From NCBI GenBank assembly GCA_009377445.1, contig WHUA01000011.1, positions 62,001 through 126,000 of the forward strand: a stretch of 64,000 bases of DNA, in the 5' to 3' direction. Both the position numbers and the translations under genes were made by a program. A model generated the notes under the pieces. That model was not told the DNA's origin and did not search any database. It saw nothing but the letters and a program-made list of their open reading frames with translations. This stretch comes from Alphaproteobacteria bacterium. GTDB lineage: Bacteria > Pseudomonadota > Alphaproteobacteria > UBA8366. The first letter of the stretch is position 1; each line of letters opens with the position of its first letter. Shown piece after piece: positions 16,519 through 25,170 of the stretch.

Positions 16519-18687
16519 ATGGATATCGAGGCGGCGATCGCGCGTGCGCGCGGCGAGGGCAGGAACGCACTCGACGAGGAAACGGGGAAGCGTCTGCTGG
16601 CCGGCTGCGGCATCGCGGTGCCGAAGTCGGTCGTGGTTTCCGGTGCGGACAAGACGGAAGCGGCCGTTGCCGGATTGCGCTTCCCGGTCGTCGCCAAGGT
16701 CATGTCGGCGGAGATCCTGCACAAGAGCGACGCGGGCGGCGTGAAGGTGAACCTCGCGACGCCCGCCGCCGTTCGCGACGCAATTTCTGCGATGGCGATT
16801 GCGCCAGGGATCAAGGGCCGCAAGGTCGACGGCTATCTCGTGGAAGAGATGGCCCCGGCCGGCCAGGAAGTCGTCGCCGGCATGTTCCGCGATCCGCAGT
16901 TCGGGCCGCTCATCATGGTCGGCCTCGGCGGCATCTTCGTCGAGGTGCTGGCGGACGTGGCCTTCCGCATCTGCCCGATCACCGAGCGCGACGCGGCGGA
17001 AATGCTGGACGATCTGCGGGGCGTGAAGCTGCTCGACGGCGCGCGCGGCCGGGCGCCGGTATCGCGAAAGGCGATAATCGACACGCTGCTGAATCTCGGC
17101 GGCAAGGACGGCCTGCTGATGTCGCTGCCCCACGCGGTGGCGGAGGTGGACGTCAACCCGCTGATCGTCTCGCGGGACGGCGCCGTCGCGGTCGATGCGC
17201 GCTTCGTGCTGTCGCCCGCCGATAGCGAAGCGCCCGCACTGCCCGTGCCCGAGACCGGCGACGCGGCGAAGCGTTTCGAGCGTTTGTTCGCGCCCCGCAC
17301 GATCGCGGTCGTCGGCGCGTCGGCCACCAGCGTCGCCATGGCCAACACCTTCATCGGGCGGATGAAGCGCTTCGGCTATGACGGCGCGATCTATCCGATC
17401 CATCCCACCGCCGCAACGGTGGACGACCTGCCCGCCTATCCGTCGGTGGCGGAGACGCCCGAACCGGTCGACTACTGCTACATCGCGGTCGGCGCTGCGC
17501 GGGTGCCGGAGATCCTGGAGAATGCCAAGGGCCGCGTCGCCTTCGCGCAGGTCATCTCCAGCGGCTTCGGCGAGATTTCGCATGGCGTCGGGCTGGAGCA
17601 GGAGCTGCTGGAAGCGGCGCGGAGGGGCGGCTGCCGCGTTCTCGGCCCCAACTGCCTCGGCCTCTACTCGCCGCGCGGCAAGGTGACCTTCCCGGAGACG
17701 GCGCCAACGGAGGTGGGCCCTGTCGGCGTGATCTCGCAGAGCGGCGGCCTCGGGACCGACATCGTTACCCGCGGCGACCGGCGCGGCATCCGCTTCAGCG
17801 GCCTCGTCACCATCGGCAACAGCGCCGACCTCGGCGCGAATGACATGCTGGAATTCTATCTCGCCGATCCGCAGACCAAGGTAGTCGGGATGTATGTCGA
17901 GGGCGTACGCGACGGCCGCCGCTTCTTCGACGTGCTGCGCCGGAACAACGCGCAGAAGCCGGTCGTCGTGCTCAAGGGCGGCCGGACCCAGAAGGGTCAG
18001 GCCGCGGCGGCGTCGCACACCGGCGCGCTCGCGGGCGACGACCGCGCCTGGGTCGCGCTGGCGCGCCAGACCGGCTGCGTACTCGCCGATACGCTCGACG
18101 AGTTCCTCGACATGCTGCTCGCTTTCCAGACGCTGACGGCGCGCAAGGGCCGGGCAACGAAGCAGATCGCCCTGTTCGGCAACGGCGGCGGCACCAGCGT
18201 GCTCGCGACCGATTTCTTCTACCGCCAGGGCCTAGACATCGACCCATTCGACGCCGCGACGCAGGGCGCACTCAACGCGCTCAAGCCGCCGCCCGGCACC
18301 AGCATCGCCAACCCGGTCGACGCGCCGGTCGGCACCTTGCAGCAGGAAGAAGGCCGCATCGCCGAGAAGATCCTCGACGCGATCTACAGCCACGCGAAGC
18401 CGGATGCGGTGGTGATGCATCTCAACCTCGCCGCCTTCGTCGGCCGCGGCACCATCGACCCGCTCGACAACCTGATCACCGCCGCCGTGCGCGTGCAGGA
18501 GAAATTCCCCGGCCAGGCGCATTTCCTGCTCGTGCTGCGCTCCAGCGGCTCGCCCGATGTCGAAGCCGGCAAACAGCGCTACCGCGACCGCGCCATGTCC
18601 GTCGACATCCCGGTGTTCGACGAGCTCGGCAACGCCGCCGTCGCGCTGGCGGCGATGAGCCGGTATGAGGGGTTTGGGGCGGCTTAA
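16519..18687 (+). CDS. ADP-forming acyl-CoA synthetase (acetate-CoA ligase family), ATP-grasp first
   Basis: This 722-residue fused protein carries both halves of an ADP-forming acyl-CoA synthetase. An ATP-grasp domain comes first (residues 1 to about 230, with KVMSAEILHKSDAGGVK and EVDVNPLIV), then a CoA-binding domain (from about 255, VVGASATSVAMANTF), then the ligase domains with VISQSGGLGTD and the phosphohistidine region SHTGALAG. Most bacterial fusions have the opposite order. The enzyme would interconvert acyl-CoA, ADP and phosphate with acid, ATP and CoA in the cytoplasm. The start at 16519 is where the homology begins, 14 bases after the carboxyltransferase stop. Confidence 0.85.
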   Translation: MDIEAAIARARGEGRNALDEETGKRLLAGCGIAVPKSVVVSGADKTEAAVAGLRFPVVAKVMSAEILHKSDAGGVKVNLATPAAVRDAISAMAIAPGIKGRKVDGYLVEEMAPAGQEVVAGMFRDPQFGPLIMVGLGGIFVEVLADVAFRICPITERDAAEMLDDLRGVKLLDGARGRAPVSRKAIIDTLLNLGGKDGLLMSLPHAVAEVDVNPLIVSRDGAVAVDARFVLSPADSEAPALPVPETGDAAKRFERLFAPRTIAVVGASATSVAMANTFIGRMKRFGYDGAIYPIHPTAATVDDLPAYPSVAETPEPVDYCYIAVGAARVPEILENAKGRVAFAQVISSGFGEISHGVGLEQELLEAARRGGCRVLGPNCLGLYSPRGKVTFPETAPTEVGPVGVISQSGGLGTDIVTRGDRRGIRFSGLVTIGNSADLGANDMLEFYLADPQTKVVGMYVEGVRDGRRFFDVLRRNNAQKPVVVLKGGRTQKGQAAAASHTGALAGDDRAWVALARQTGCVLADTLDEFLDMLLAFQTLTARKGRATKQIALFGNGGGTSVLATDFFYRQGLDIDPFDAATQGALNALKPPPGTSIANPVDAPVGTLQQEEGRIAEKILDAIYSHAKPDAVVMHLNLAAFVGRGTIDPLDNLITAAVRVQEKFPGQAHFLLVLRSSGSPDVEAGKQRYRDRAMSVDIPVFDELGNAAVALAAMSRYEGFGAA

Positions 18688-18701
18688 CCGACGATTTCGT
18701 C

Positions 18702-18766
18702 ATTCCGCGGCTTGTCCGCGGAATCCATTGCGCCGCGTGGGCTCCGCGGACAAGCCGCGGAGTGAC
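18702..18766. repeat. Dispersed palindromic element, family A, copy 2 (double hairpin)
   Basis: Two hairpins lie side by side: ATTCCGCGG (18702-18710) with CCGCGGAAT (18716-18724), and CTCCGCGG (18742-18749) with CCGCGGAG (18755-18762), followed by TGACGGT. The arrangement resembles a pair of REP units in opposite orientation. It fills the gap between the convergent synthetase and DoxX genes. Confidence 0.75.
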
Positions 18767-18775
18767 GGTCTTTAA

Positions 18776-19192
18776 TTATACTGTGGCGGAGCGCCGGGCG
18801 CTGCGCGCGCCATCGATGCTACAGGCGCCCGGACCGGTGACGACCAGAAGCAGGAAGATGAAGCAATAGAGAATGGCGGCGTCTCCGCCGTTCAAGGCCG
18901 GATAGAAGTTTCGGGGTGCGTGGAACGCCCAATACGCTACCGCCATCTCGCCCGCGAGCAGGAACGCGACCGGCCGCGTCATGAAGCCGAGCAGGATCAG
19001 AATGCCGCCGCCGAATTCCATGATCGCGCCGATCCAGAAGAGCGAGAATGCGGGCGGCAATCCGGATTTCGGCGGCGCGGGGAAGCCGAACAGCTTCTGC
19101 GTGCCGTGTTCCATGAAGATCAGCGCCGTGACGATGCGCAGGACGGCCAGCGCATAGGGCGTGTAGCGATCGAGCTTTTGTGCGTACTGCAT
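18776..19192 (-). CDS. DoxX family membrane protein
   Basis: This 138-residue protein has four predicted membrane helices and the family's N-terminal LRIVTALIFMEHGTQKLFG stretch, then GGGILILLGFMTRPVAFLLAGEMA. DoxX-family proteins sit in the inner membrane; some take part in thiosulfate oxidation or redox homeostasis, but most have no firm function. It starts 7 bases after the stop of the upstream aminotransferase gene (19200-20594) on the same strand and may be co-transcribed. Confidence 0.85.
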   Translation of the reverse strand: MQYAQKLDRYTPYALAVLRIVTALIFMEHGTQKLFGFPAPPKSGLPPAFSLFWIGAIMEFGGGILILLGFMTRPVAFLLAGEMAVAYWAFHAPRNFYPALNGGDAAILYCFIFLLLVVTGPGACSIDGARSARRSATV

Positions 19193-19199
19193 GGGCTCC

Positions 19200-20594
19200 T
19201 CACTCCGCCGCCGGCCGTCGCATGTCGCGCGAGGCGGCGAGCGAGCTCGACTTGGTGAAGTCGATGTCCTTCGGGTAGCCGTCGACGGCGCGCTGGATTG
19301 CGGTTTCCAGGCGGCCGACCACGTCGTCGAGCTCCGCCTCGGTGATGATCAGCGGCGGGGCGATGCGCATGTAGTTCTTCACGCAGATGGTGACGACGCC
19401 CTCGTGCACCGCGTTGTAGCGGATGCGCTCGCCCATCGCGTAGTCCGGCTTCTTGGTCTTGCGGTCCTGCACGATGTCGAGCATCTGGTATAGGCCCTTG
19501 CCGCGCACGTCGCCGATGCAGTCGAATTTTTCCTTCAGCGGATCGAGGCGGGCGCGCAGCTTCCGGCCCAGTTCGTCGGCGCGCTCGGCCAGCCGATCGC
19601 GCAGCACGATCTGCAAATTCTTGAGCGCGACGGCCGACGGGAATGGATCGCCCGGATAGGTGCCCGACCAGGGCAGGCCCGCGTCGCCGCGGCAGGCCTC
19701 GGCGATCTCCGGCGTCGTCACCGTGCCGCAGATGGCGAGCCCGGCGGACATGCCCTTGGCGAAGGTGACGATGTCCGGCAGCACGTCGTAATGCTCGAAG
19801 GCCCAGAGCTTGCCGGTGCGCCCCGGCGCGAGCTGCGCCTCGTCGAGGATGAGCAGCGAGCCCCAGTCCTCCGCCACCTGCTTGAGGCGTGGCAGCCATT
19901 CCTCGGGCGGGACGATCATGCCGCCCGGCACCAGGATGGACTCCGCGATGATGCCCGCGACCGACTTGCTGGTCATGTGCTCCATCATGTCTTCGCTGAG
20001 CTTGAGACAGCCGATGTCGCAGCCGGGATAGGTGAGGTTGACCGGGCAGCGGTAGCAGAAGGGCGCCAGGATCGCGTTGGACCGCGCCGGGATCATGAAC
20101 GGGCCGAGCCCGCCCTTTCGCTCGCCGCCGACGCTGGTGACCGATTCCGCCGCGAGCGACCCGCCGTGCAGGCCGCGCAGCACCGAGACGATGTCGTGCT
20201 TCCGCGTCGTCGCGACCGCCATGCGCATGGCGATCTCGTTGGCTTCCGAGCCGGTGACGGCGAAGTTCACCATCTTGAGGTTGCCCGGCAGCGTGCTAGT
20301 GATCAGCTCCGCGAACTCGATCGCCCAGGGGTTGGAATACCAGGACGATTCGTGCACCAGAAGTTCGGCCTGCTCGCGGATGGTCTCGGTCAGCTCGGGG
20401 TGGGAATGCCCCAGCACCATGCACATCATGCCGGCGGTCAGGTCGTAATAGTCGTTGCCGTCGACGTCGGTGATGAAGACGCCCCTGCCGCGCTCGAAGA
20501 TCAGCGGCGGGTCGTAGCGCCAGCCGAACAGCGTCTTCGCGTCCCGCTGCATCAGGTCGACATGCCGGTTGGAGAACTTGAAAGTCTTGTCCAT
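19200..20594 (-). CDS. Class-III aminotransferase
   Basis: This 464-residue PLP enzyme has the cofactor-binding stretches NFAVTGSEANEIAMRMA, LLILDEAQLAPGRTGKLWAFE and the lysine in FAKGMSAG. It also has a cysteine-rich insert with CYRCPVNLTYPGC and CLKLSEDM in the middle, a feature of the 2,2-dialkylglycine decarboxylase-like branch. Such enzymes move amino groups from omega- or branched substrates to pyruvate or 2-oxoglutarate. The exact substrate is not evident. Its neighbours are DoxX, an M81 peptidase and an amidase, so catabolism of a nitrogen compound is plausible. Confidence 0.85.
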   Translation of the reverse strand: MDKTFKFSNRHVDLMQRDAKTLFGWRYDPPLIFERGRGVFITDVDGNDYYDLTAGMMCMVLGHSHPELTETIREQAELLVHESSWYSNPWAIEFAELITSTLPGNLKMVNFAVTGSEANEIAMRMAVATTRKHDIVSVLRGLHGGSLAAESVTSVGGERKGGLGPFMIPARSNAILAPFCYRCPVNLTYPGCDIGCLKLSEDMMEHMTSKSVAGIIAESILVPGGMIVPPEEWLPRLKQVAEDWGSLLILDEAQLAPGRTGKLWAFEHYDVLPDIVTFAKGMSAGLAICGTVTTPEIAEACRGDAGLPWSGTYPGDPFPSAVALKNLQIVLRDRLAERADELGRKLRARLDPLKEKFDCIGDVRGKGLYQMLDIVQDRKTKKPDYAMGERIRYNAVHEGVVTICVKNYMRIAPPLIITEAELDDVVGRLETAIQRAVDGYPKDIDFTKSSSLAASRDMRRPAAE

Positions 20595-20678
20595 CGCGCG
20601 CCCTTTCCGGGAAGCATCGCGCTCTTGGCGGCGCGCATGCGGCTTCCACCCTGACGACTATCAGAACGCGCCGGAGCC

Positions 20679-22157
20679 CTATCTGTCCAGTGGGAACAGG
20701 CCGGGCCGGGCATTGCGGTAGGGCAAGGTCGTCAGGTCCGCCGGGCCCCAGTCCGGCGTGTCGACGATGAGGATTTCCTTCGCGATGGGCTCGTAGACCG
20801 CGCGGAAATGCGTCTTCGATCGCAGCAGCACGATGTCGAAGTCCATCACGTCGAGGCCGAATTGCTTGAACGGGTCGAGGTCGATGGCGAAGACGTAGCG
20901 CGAGACGAGCGAGATGACGATATCGCCCGTGTCGATCAGCGCCGTCGGGCCGAGGCGGATGGTATAGCCGTTCCACATCGCGCCGGTGCCGCGGTAGGAC
21001 TTGTCGCCCGCGTAGAGCACCTTGCCGGTGATCTCGACCTTCGGGCCGGCGCGGTCCGACGACCAGCCGCCGACGGCGAGCGTCACCGTGGCGCCTTCGC
21101 CGGCCTCGATGGCGATCGCGGCCGCGCGTGGGTCCAGCAGATAGGGAACGGCGACGCGGCGGCCGCCCCGGCGCATCAACTCGGCAAGGATGTGCGTCGA
21201 ATCGTTGAGACGGTCCGCGTGCTCGAGCAGCACGACCGGTCCCGGCGCAGTTGCCGAGATCGCGTAGGCGCGGTCGACCCCGGTCTTAAGGTCGAGCACC
21301 ATGTCTTCGTGCAGCAGCGACTCGCGGCTCAACCAGATGCGATCGGCCAACGCGTCGGCGGCACGGGCCGCGAGCGCCGCATCGCCGTCGGCCACCACGA
21401 CGACCGAGAAACCCACCTGCGGCACGTCGGCGTAGGCGAAGCCGCAAAAGATCGAGATGTCGAGGATGCCGGGATGATCGCGCTCCCAGGCGAAGCCCTC
21501 GGCGACGATGTCGGAGAGCGGCGGGATCGAGGTCGCGGTGAAGATGCTCGGCAGCATCACGTTTGGCTTGCGGATAATCGTGACCGGCTCGATTTCGCCG
21601 CGCAGCGCCCGCACGAGGGCGCGCGCGGCGCGGCGGCCCGTCTCGTCCATGTCGGTGTGCGGCGAGTAGTGGTAGCCGAACAGCGCGTCGGCAACCTCGC
21701 AGAACCCGGCGGAGACGTTGGCGTGCAGGTCCGAGGCGACGAAGACCGGCATGGCCTCGCCGACGATGCCGCGCACCGCCTGCACGATCTCGAGCTCCGG
21801 GTCGGTGCGGGTCGGCGTCGTCATCGCGCCGTGCAGGAACAGCAACACGCCGTCGATGCGCGCCTTCTCGCGCCGCAGCCCGTCGCACAGCAGGCCGCGG
21901 TAATGCTCGAAGGCGGCGTCGGACGCGCTGCCGCCCGCGCCGAGGTCGGTGTAGACGAGCGGCGCGATCGCCACGCCTTCGGCGTCGAGCACGTCGATGA
22001 ATCCGCCGCCCGGCGACTGCGATCCGCGCAATCCGGTGATTACCGCGTCCCCGTGGTACGCGGCCTTCTCGAAATCCTCGATGCCGGCCGCGCCGGGCAG
22101 GAAGGAGACGGACTCAAGCGCGAAGCCGCCGACGGCGATGCGTAGCGGCTTGGCCAT
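20679..22157 (-). CDS. M81 family (MlrC-like) metallopeptidase
   Basis: This 492-residue protein has the family's metal-binding motifs SDLHANVS and YHYSPHTDMDETG and the typical C-terminal domain with VLLRSKTHFRAVYEP. The N-terminal segment that usually reads GGF-HETNTF reads GGFALESVSF, keeping the Glu but losing the His. The namesake MlrC hydrolyses linear microcystin peptides, but most members act on unknown amide substrates. The start ATG at 22157 lies 8 bases after the stop of the upstream amidase gene (22166-23581), so the two are probably co-transcribed and may act on one compound. Confidence 0.82.
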   Translation of the reverse strand: MAKPLRIAVGGFALESVSFLPGAAGIEDFEKAAYHGDAVITGLRGSQSPGGGFIDVLDAEGVAIAPLVYTDLGAGGSASDAAFEHYRGLLCDGLRREKARIDGVLLFLHGAMTTPTRTDPELEIVQAVRGIVGEAMPVFVASDLHANVSAGFCEVADALFGYHYSPHTDMDETGRRAARALVRALRGEIEPVTIIRKPNVMLPSIFTATSIPPLSDIVAEGFAWERDHPGILDISIFCGFAYADVPQVGFSVVVVADGDAALAARAADALADRIWLSRESLLHEDMVLDLKTGVDRAYAISATAPGPVVLLEHADRLNDSTHILAELMRRGGRRVAVPYLLDPRAAAIAIEAGEGATVTLAVGGWSSDRAGPKVEITGKVLYAGDKSYRGTGAMWNGYTIRLGPTALIDTGDIVISLVSRYVFAIDLDPFKQFGLDVMDFDIVLLRSKTHFRAVYEPIAKEILIVDTPDWGPADLTTLPYRNARPGLFPLDR

Positions 22158-22165
22158 ATCGAGGG

Positions 22166-23581
22166 TCAGCCTTTGTGCGTGACGCGCGGCGCGCGCGGCA
22201 TCTCGAACGGGCGCTCGCGCTCGAAGGCGCGGGCGGCGCGCAGCACCGTCCTGTCGTCGTGCATCCGCCCGACGATCTGCAGCCCGGCCGGCAGCCCCGC
22301 CTTGGTGAAGCCGCAGGGCACCGTCGCCGCCGGCTGCTGCGTCAGGTTGAAGGGGTAGGAGAAGGGCGTCCAGGACATCCACCGTTCTTCGTCCGAGGCA
22401 GGCGGCAGCTCCATCCCGGCGTCGAAGGCGGGGATCGGCATCGTCGGCGTCAGCAGCAGGTCGTAGGTCTCGTGGAACGCCTTCATCCGCATGCCCAGCG
22501 CCGCGCGCTTGTCGACCGCGTCCATGTAGTCGATCAGGCTGAGCGTGCGCCCCTGATCGATGATCTCGCGCAATCCGGGGTCGAGGAGCTTTTGCTGAGC
22601 CTCCGTGTATTTGCGCGCGGAATAGGCGGCGCCGGCATACCAGTGCGGCCGGAAAATGTCTGCCGGATCGTCGAAGCCGGGTTCGGCCCGCTCGACCTTT
22701 GCGCCGAGCTTCTCGAACACCTTGACGGCCGACGCGACGAGGGCGGCGATCTCGGGGTTTACCTCGGCGTAGCCGAGCGCCGGGCTGAACGCGATGCGGA
22801 GGCCGGCCACGCCGTCCTCCAAGCCGTCGCGGTAATCGACATCGTCGAAGGGCAGGCTGAACCAGTCGCGCGCGTCCGGCCGGGAAATCACCGTCAGCAT
22901 CAGCGCGGCGTCGGTCACGGTGCGCGTCATCGGCCCGGCATGCGACAGCGTGCCGTAAGCGCTGTTGGGATAACGCGCGACCCGCCCGAAGCTCGGCTTG
23001 TGCCCGAAGATGCCGGTGAAGGCCGCCGGGATGCGGATCGAGCCGCCGCCGTCCGAGCCCACATGCAGCGCGCCCATGCCGAGCGCGGCGGCCACCGCGG
23101 CGCCGCCGCTGCTGCCGCCCGGCGTGCGCGAGGTGTCCCAGGGATTGCGCGTGACGCCGGTCAGCGGCGAGTCGGTCACGCCCTTCCAGCCGAACTCCGG
23201 CGTCGTCGTCTTGCCGATCAGCACGGCGCCCTGCTCGCGCAGCCGGGCGGTGATCGGGGCGTCTTCCTGGACCGGCTCCGGGCTGGTGATCAGGCTGCCG
23301 CCGCGCATCGGCCACCCCTTCGCCAGCACGAGATCCTTGATGGTCGTGGGGACGCCGTCGACCAGCCCCGCCGGCGCGCCCTTCGCCCAGCGCGCCTCCG
23401 ACGCCCTGGCGTCCGCCAGCGCCCGCGCGCGGTCGGTGAGGACGAAGGCATTGACCGCGCCGTCGTGCTTTTCGATCCGCGCCAGCACGGCCTCCGTCAC
23501 CTCGACGGGCGACAGCGCCTTCCGGCGGTAGCGCTCGACGAGATCGCTCGCCGACAGGTAGGCCAGTTCATCGCTGCTCAT
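22166..23581 (-). CDS. Amidase (amidase-signature family)
   Basis: This 471-residue protein has the complete Ser-cisSer-Lys machinery: Lys82 in TTIKD, the serines in TPGGSSGG (about residues 157-158) and Ser181 in SDGGGSIRIPA. The family hydrolyses carboxamides, ureas and related bonds. No GatB or GatC gene is near, so it is unlikely to be the tRNA amidotransferase subunit. The start at 23581 is supported by GGAG 7 bases upstream; longer in-frame extensions read into a repeat element. It lies upstream of the M81 peptidase gene. Confidence 0.87.
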   Translation of the reverse strand: MSSDELAYLSASDLVERYRRKALSPVEVTEAVLARIEKHDGAVNAFVLTDRARALADARASEARWAKGAPAGLVDGVPTTIKDLVLAKGWPMRGGSLITSPEPVQEDAPITARLREQGAVLIGKTTTPEFGWKGVTDSPLTGVTRNPWDTSRTPGGSSGGAAVAAALGMGALHVGSDGGGSIRIPAAFTGIFGHKPSFGRVARYPNSAYGTLSHAGPMTRTVTDAALMLTVISRPDARDWFSLPFDDVDYRDGLEDGVAGLRIAFSPALGYAEVNPEIAALVASAVKVFEKLGAKVERAEPGFDDPADIFRPHWYAGAAYSARKYTEAQQKLLDPGLREIIDQGRTLSLIDYMDAVDKRAALGMRMKAFHETYDLLLTPTMPIPAFDAGMELPPASDEERWMSWTPFSYPFNLTQQPAATVPCGFTKAGLPAGLQIVGRMHDDRTVLRAARAFERERPFEMPRAPRVTHKG

Positions 23582-23652
23582 GCCGTCGCTCCCGTGTGCG
23601 GTGCAGCGAGTGTATCGCGGCATAGCGGGTGCGCCAATGGAGGCTCGGGCGC

Positions 23653-23735
23653 GTGGACTCCGCGGATAAACCGCGGAGTGACGATTTAAGCGTGAATGCA
23701 AATAGCGACGTCATGCCGCGGCTCGTCCGCGGCAT
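23653..23735. repeat. Dispersed palindromic element, family A, copy 3 (double hairpin)
   Basis: ACTCCGCGG (23657-23665) pairs with CCGCGGAGT (23671-23679), followed by TGACGAT; a second hairpin pairs ATGCCGCGG (23713-23721) with CCGCGGCAT (23727-23735). Same family as 5335-5375 and 18702-18766. It lies between the amidase start and the metZ stop. Confidence 0.75.
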
Positions 23736-23763
23736 CCATGCTTCGGCCGGCAATCCGCCTACG

Positions 23764-24960
23764 TCAAGCCCGTAACGCCGCGGCCAGATCGTCCTTGATG
23801 TCCTCGACGTCCTCCAGCCCGACCGAGAGGCGCAGCAGGCCGGCGGTGATGCCGAGGCGCAGCCGCTCCTCCTCCGGCAGGCGCTGGTGCGTCGTCGTCG
23901 CGGGGTGGGTAACGATGCTCTTCGTGTCGCCGAGGTTGTTCGAGATGTCGATGATCTCGAACGCGTTCTGGATGCGGAAGGCGCGCTCCTTGCCGCCGTC
24001 GATCTCGAAGGAGAGGACGGAGCCCGGCAGCTTCATCTGCCGCTTCGCCAGCTCGTATTGCGGGTGGCTCTTGAGGCCGGGGTAGATCACGCGTTTCACG
24101 CCCGGCTGCTTCTCGAGGAATTCGGCGACTTCCTGCGCATTCCGGCAATGGCGCTCGACCCGGATGTCCATCGTCTCAAGCCCCTTCAGCATGATCCAGG
24201 CGTTGAACGGGCTGCAGGCCGGGCCGGTGTGGCGCAGAAGTGGCTGCAGGTTGTCCTTGTAATAGCTCTTCGGCCCGAGGATCGCGCCGGCGAGCGCGCG
24301 GCCCTGGCCGTCGATATGCTTCGTCGCTGAATAGACGACGATGTCGGCGCCGAATTCCAGCGGGCGCTGGAGCATCGGCGTCGCGAGCACGTTGTCGACC
24401 ACCAGCTTGCCGCCGGCCGCGTGCGTCAGCTCCGCGACCCGCCCGAGATCGATGATCTCCAATGTCGGGTTGGACGGCGTTTCCAGGAAGACGCATTGCG
24501 TCGGCTTCGACAGCGCCTTCTCCCATTGCGCCAGGTCGGTGCCGTCGACGAATACCGTCTCGACGCCGTAGCGCGGCAGGAAGTCGGAGATGATGTAGCT
24601 GCAGGAGCCGAACAGCGCGCGCGACGCGACGACACGGTCGCCGGCCTTCAGCAGCGCGGTCAGCGCGGTAAAGACCGCCGACATGCCGCTCGACGTGGCG
24701 GAGCAGAACTCCGCGCCCTCCAGGAGCCGCAGCCTTTCCTCGAAGGCGCCCACCGTCGGGTTGCCGTAGCGCGTGTAGATGTAGCGCTGCACGTCGCCCT
24801 TGAAGGCGGCCTCGGCGTCTTCGGCGCGGTCGTAGACGAAGCCCGAGGTGAGGTAGAGGGCCTCCGCCGTCTCCCGGTGCTGCGTGCGGTCGAGCCCGCC
24901 CCGCACCAGCTTGGTCTGCGGCCGCCACTCGCGGCTTCCTGCGTGTCCGGAACCAGCCAT
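23764..24960 (-). CDS. metZ: O-succinylhomoserine sulfhydrylase
   Basis: This 398-residue PLP enzyme of the Cys/Met-metabolism family makes homocysteine from O-succinylhomoserine and sulfide in methionine synthesis. The cofactor lysine lies in YSATKHIDGQGRALAG, a form characteristic of MetZ; YIYTRYGNPTV and TSSGMSAVFTALTALL are typical binding segments. The start at 24960 is supported by AAGGAGG. Upstream is a SAM-II-type riboswitch with a terminator, so expression should fall when S-adenosylmethionine is plentiful. It is a distant paralogue of the cystathionine enzyme at 28953-30128. Confidence 0.92.
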   Translation of the reverse strand: MAGSGHAGSREWRPQTKLVRGGLDRTQHRETAEALYLTSGFVYDRAEDAEAAFKGDVQRYIYTRYGNPTVGAFEERLRLLEGAEFCSATSSGMSAVFTALTALLKAGDRVVASRALFGSCSYIISDFLPRYGVETVFVDGTDLAQWEKALSKPTQCVFLETPSNPTLEIIDLGRVAELTHAAGGKLVVDNVLATPMLQRPLEFGADIVVYSATKHIDGQGRALAGAILGPKSYYKDNLQPLLRHTGPACSPFNAWIMLKGLETMDIRVERHCRNAQEVAEFLEKQPGVKRVIYPGLKSHPQYELAKRQMKLPGSVLSFEIDGGKERAFRIQNAFEIIDISNNLGDTKSIVTHPATTTHQRLPEEERLRLGITAGLLRLSVGLEDVEDIKDDLAAALRA

Positions 24961-24994
24961 CGCGTCCTCCTTGCGCCGCATGCCCGGCGCTGGG

Positions 24995-25028
24995 AATAAA
25001 AATGCCCCGACCGAATAGAGGTCAGGGC
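24995..25028 (-). terminator. metZ: Intrinsic terminator between the SAM riboswitch and metZ
   Basis: Read on the minus strand, GCCCTGACC (25028-25020) pairs with GGTCGGGGC (25012-25004) with one G-T pair, followed directly by ATTTTTATT (25003-24995). It lies between the aptamer and the metZ ribosome binding site, the expected place for riboswitch-controlled transcription termination. Confidence 0.8.
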
Positions 25029-25043
25029 TTCCCCAGGGACGCA

Positions 25044-25102
25044 CCGACCTTTTAGCTGAATTTTTTCCGTGGCCGCAAGCCGGTCGGGCCAAATCACCAC
25101 GT
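25044..25102 (-). promoter_or_regulatory. SAM-II-type riboswitch aptamer upstream of metZ
   Basis: On the minus strand stem P1 is CGTGG (25101-25097) with CCACG (25072-25068). The P1 loop begins TGATTTGGCC, and the conserved AGCTAAAAGG (25057-25048) follows P1. CCGACC in the loop can pair with GGTCGG (25049-25044) over six base pairs, giving the H-type pseudoknot of the SAM-II class. This class is known mainly from alphaproteobacterial methionine genes. The call rests on motif and pairing by eye, not on a covariance search. Confidence 0.85.
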
Positions 25103-25170
25103 AGATTGGATGTAACCGCCGCGCGGGGCCGGAGTCAACCCAAACTTGAGTCGACGCAGGGCCCGGCCGT

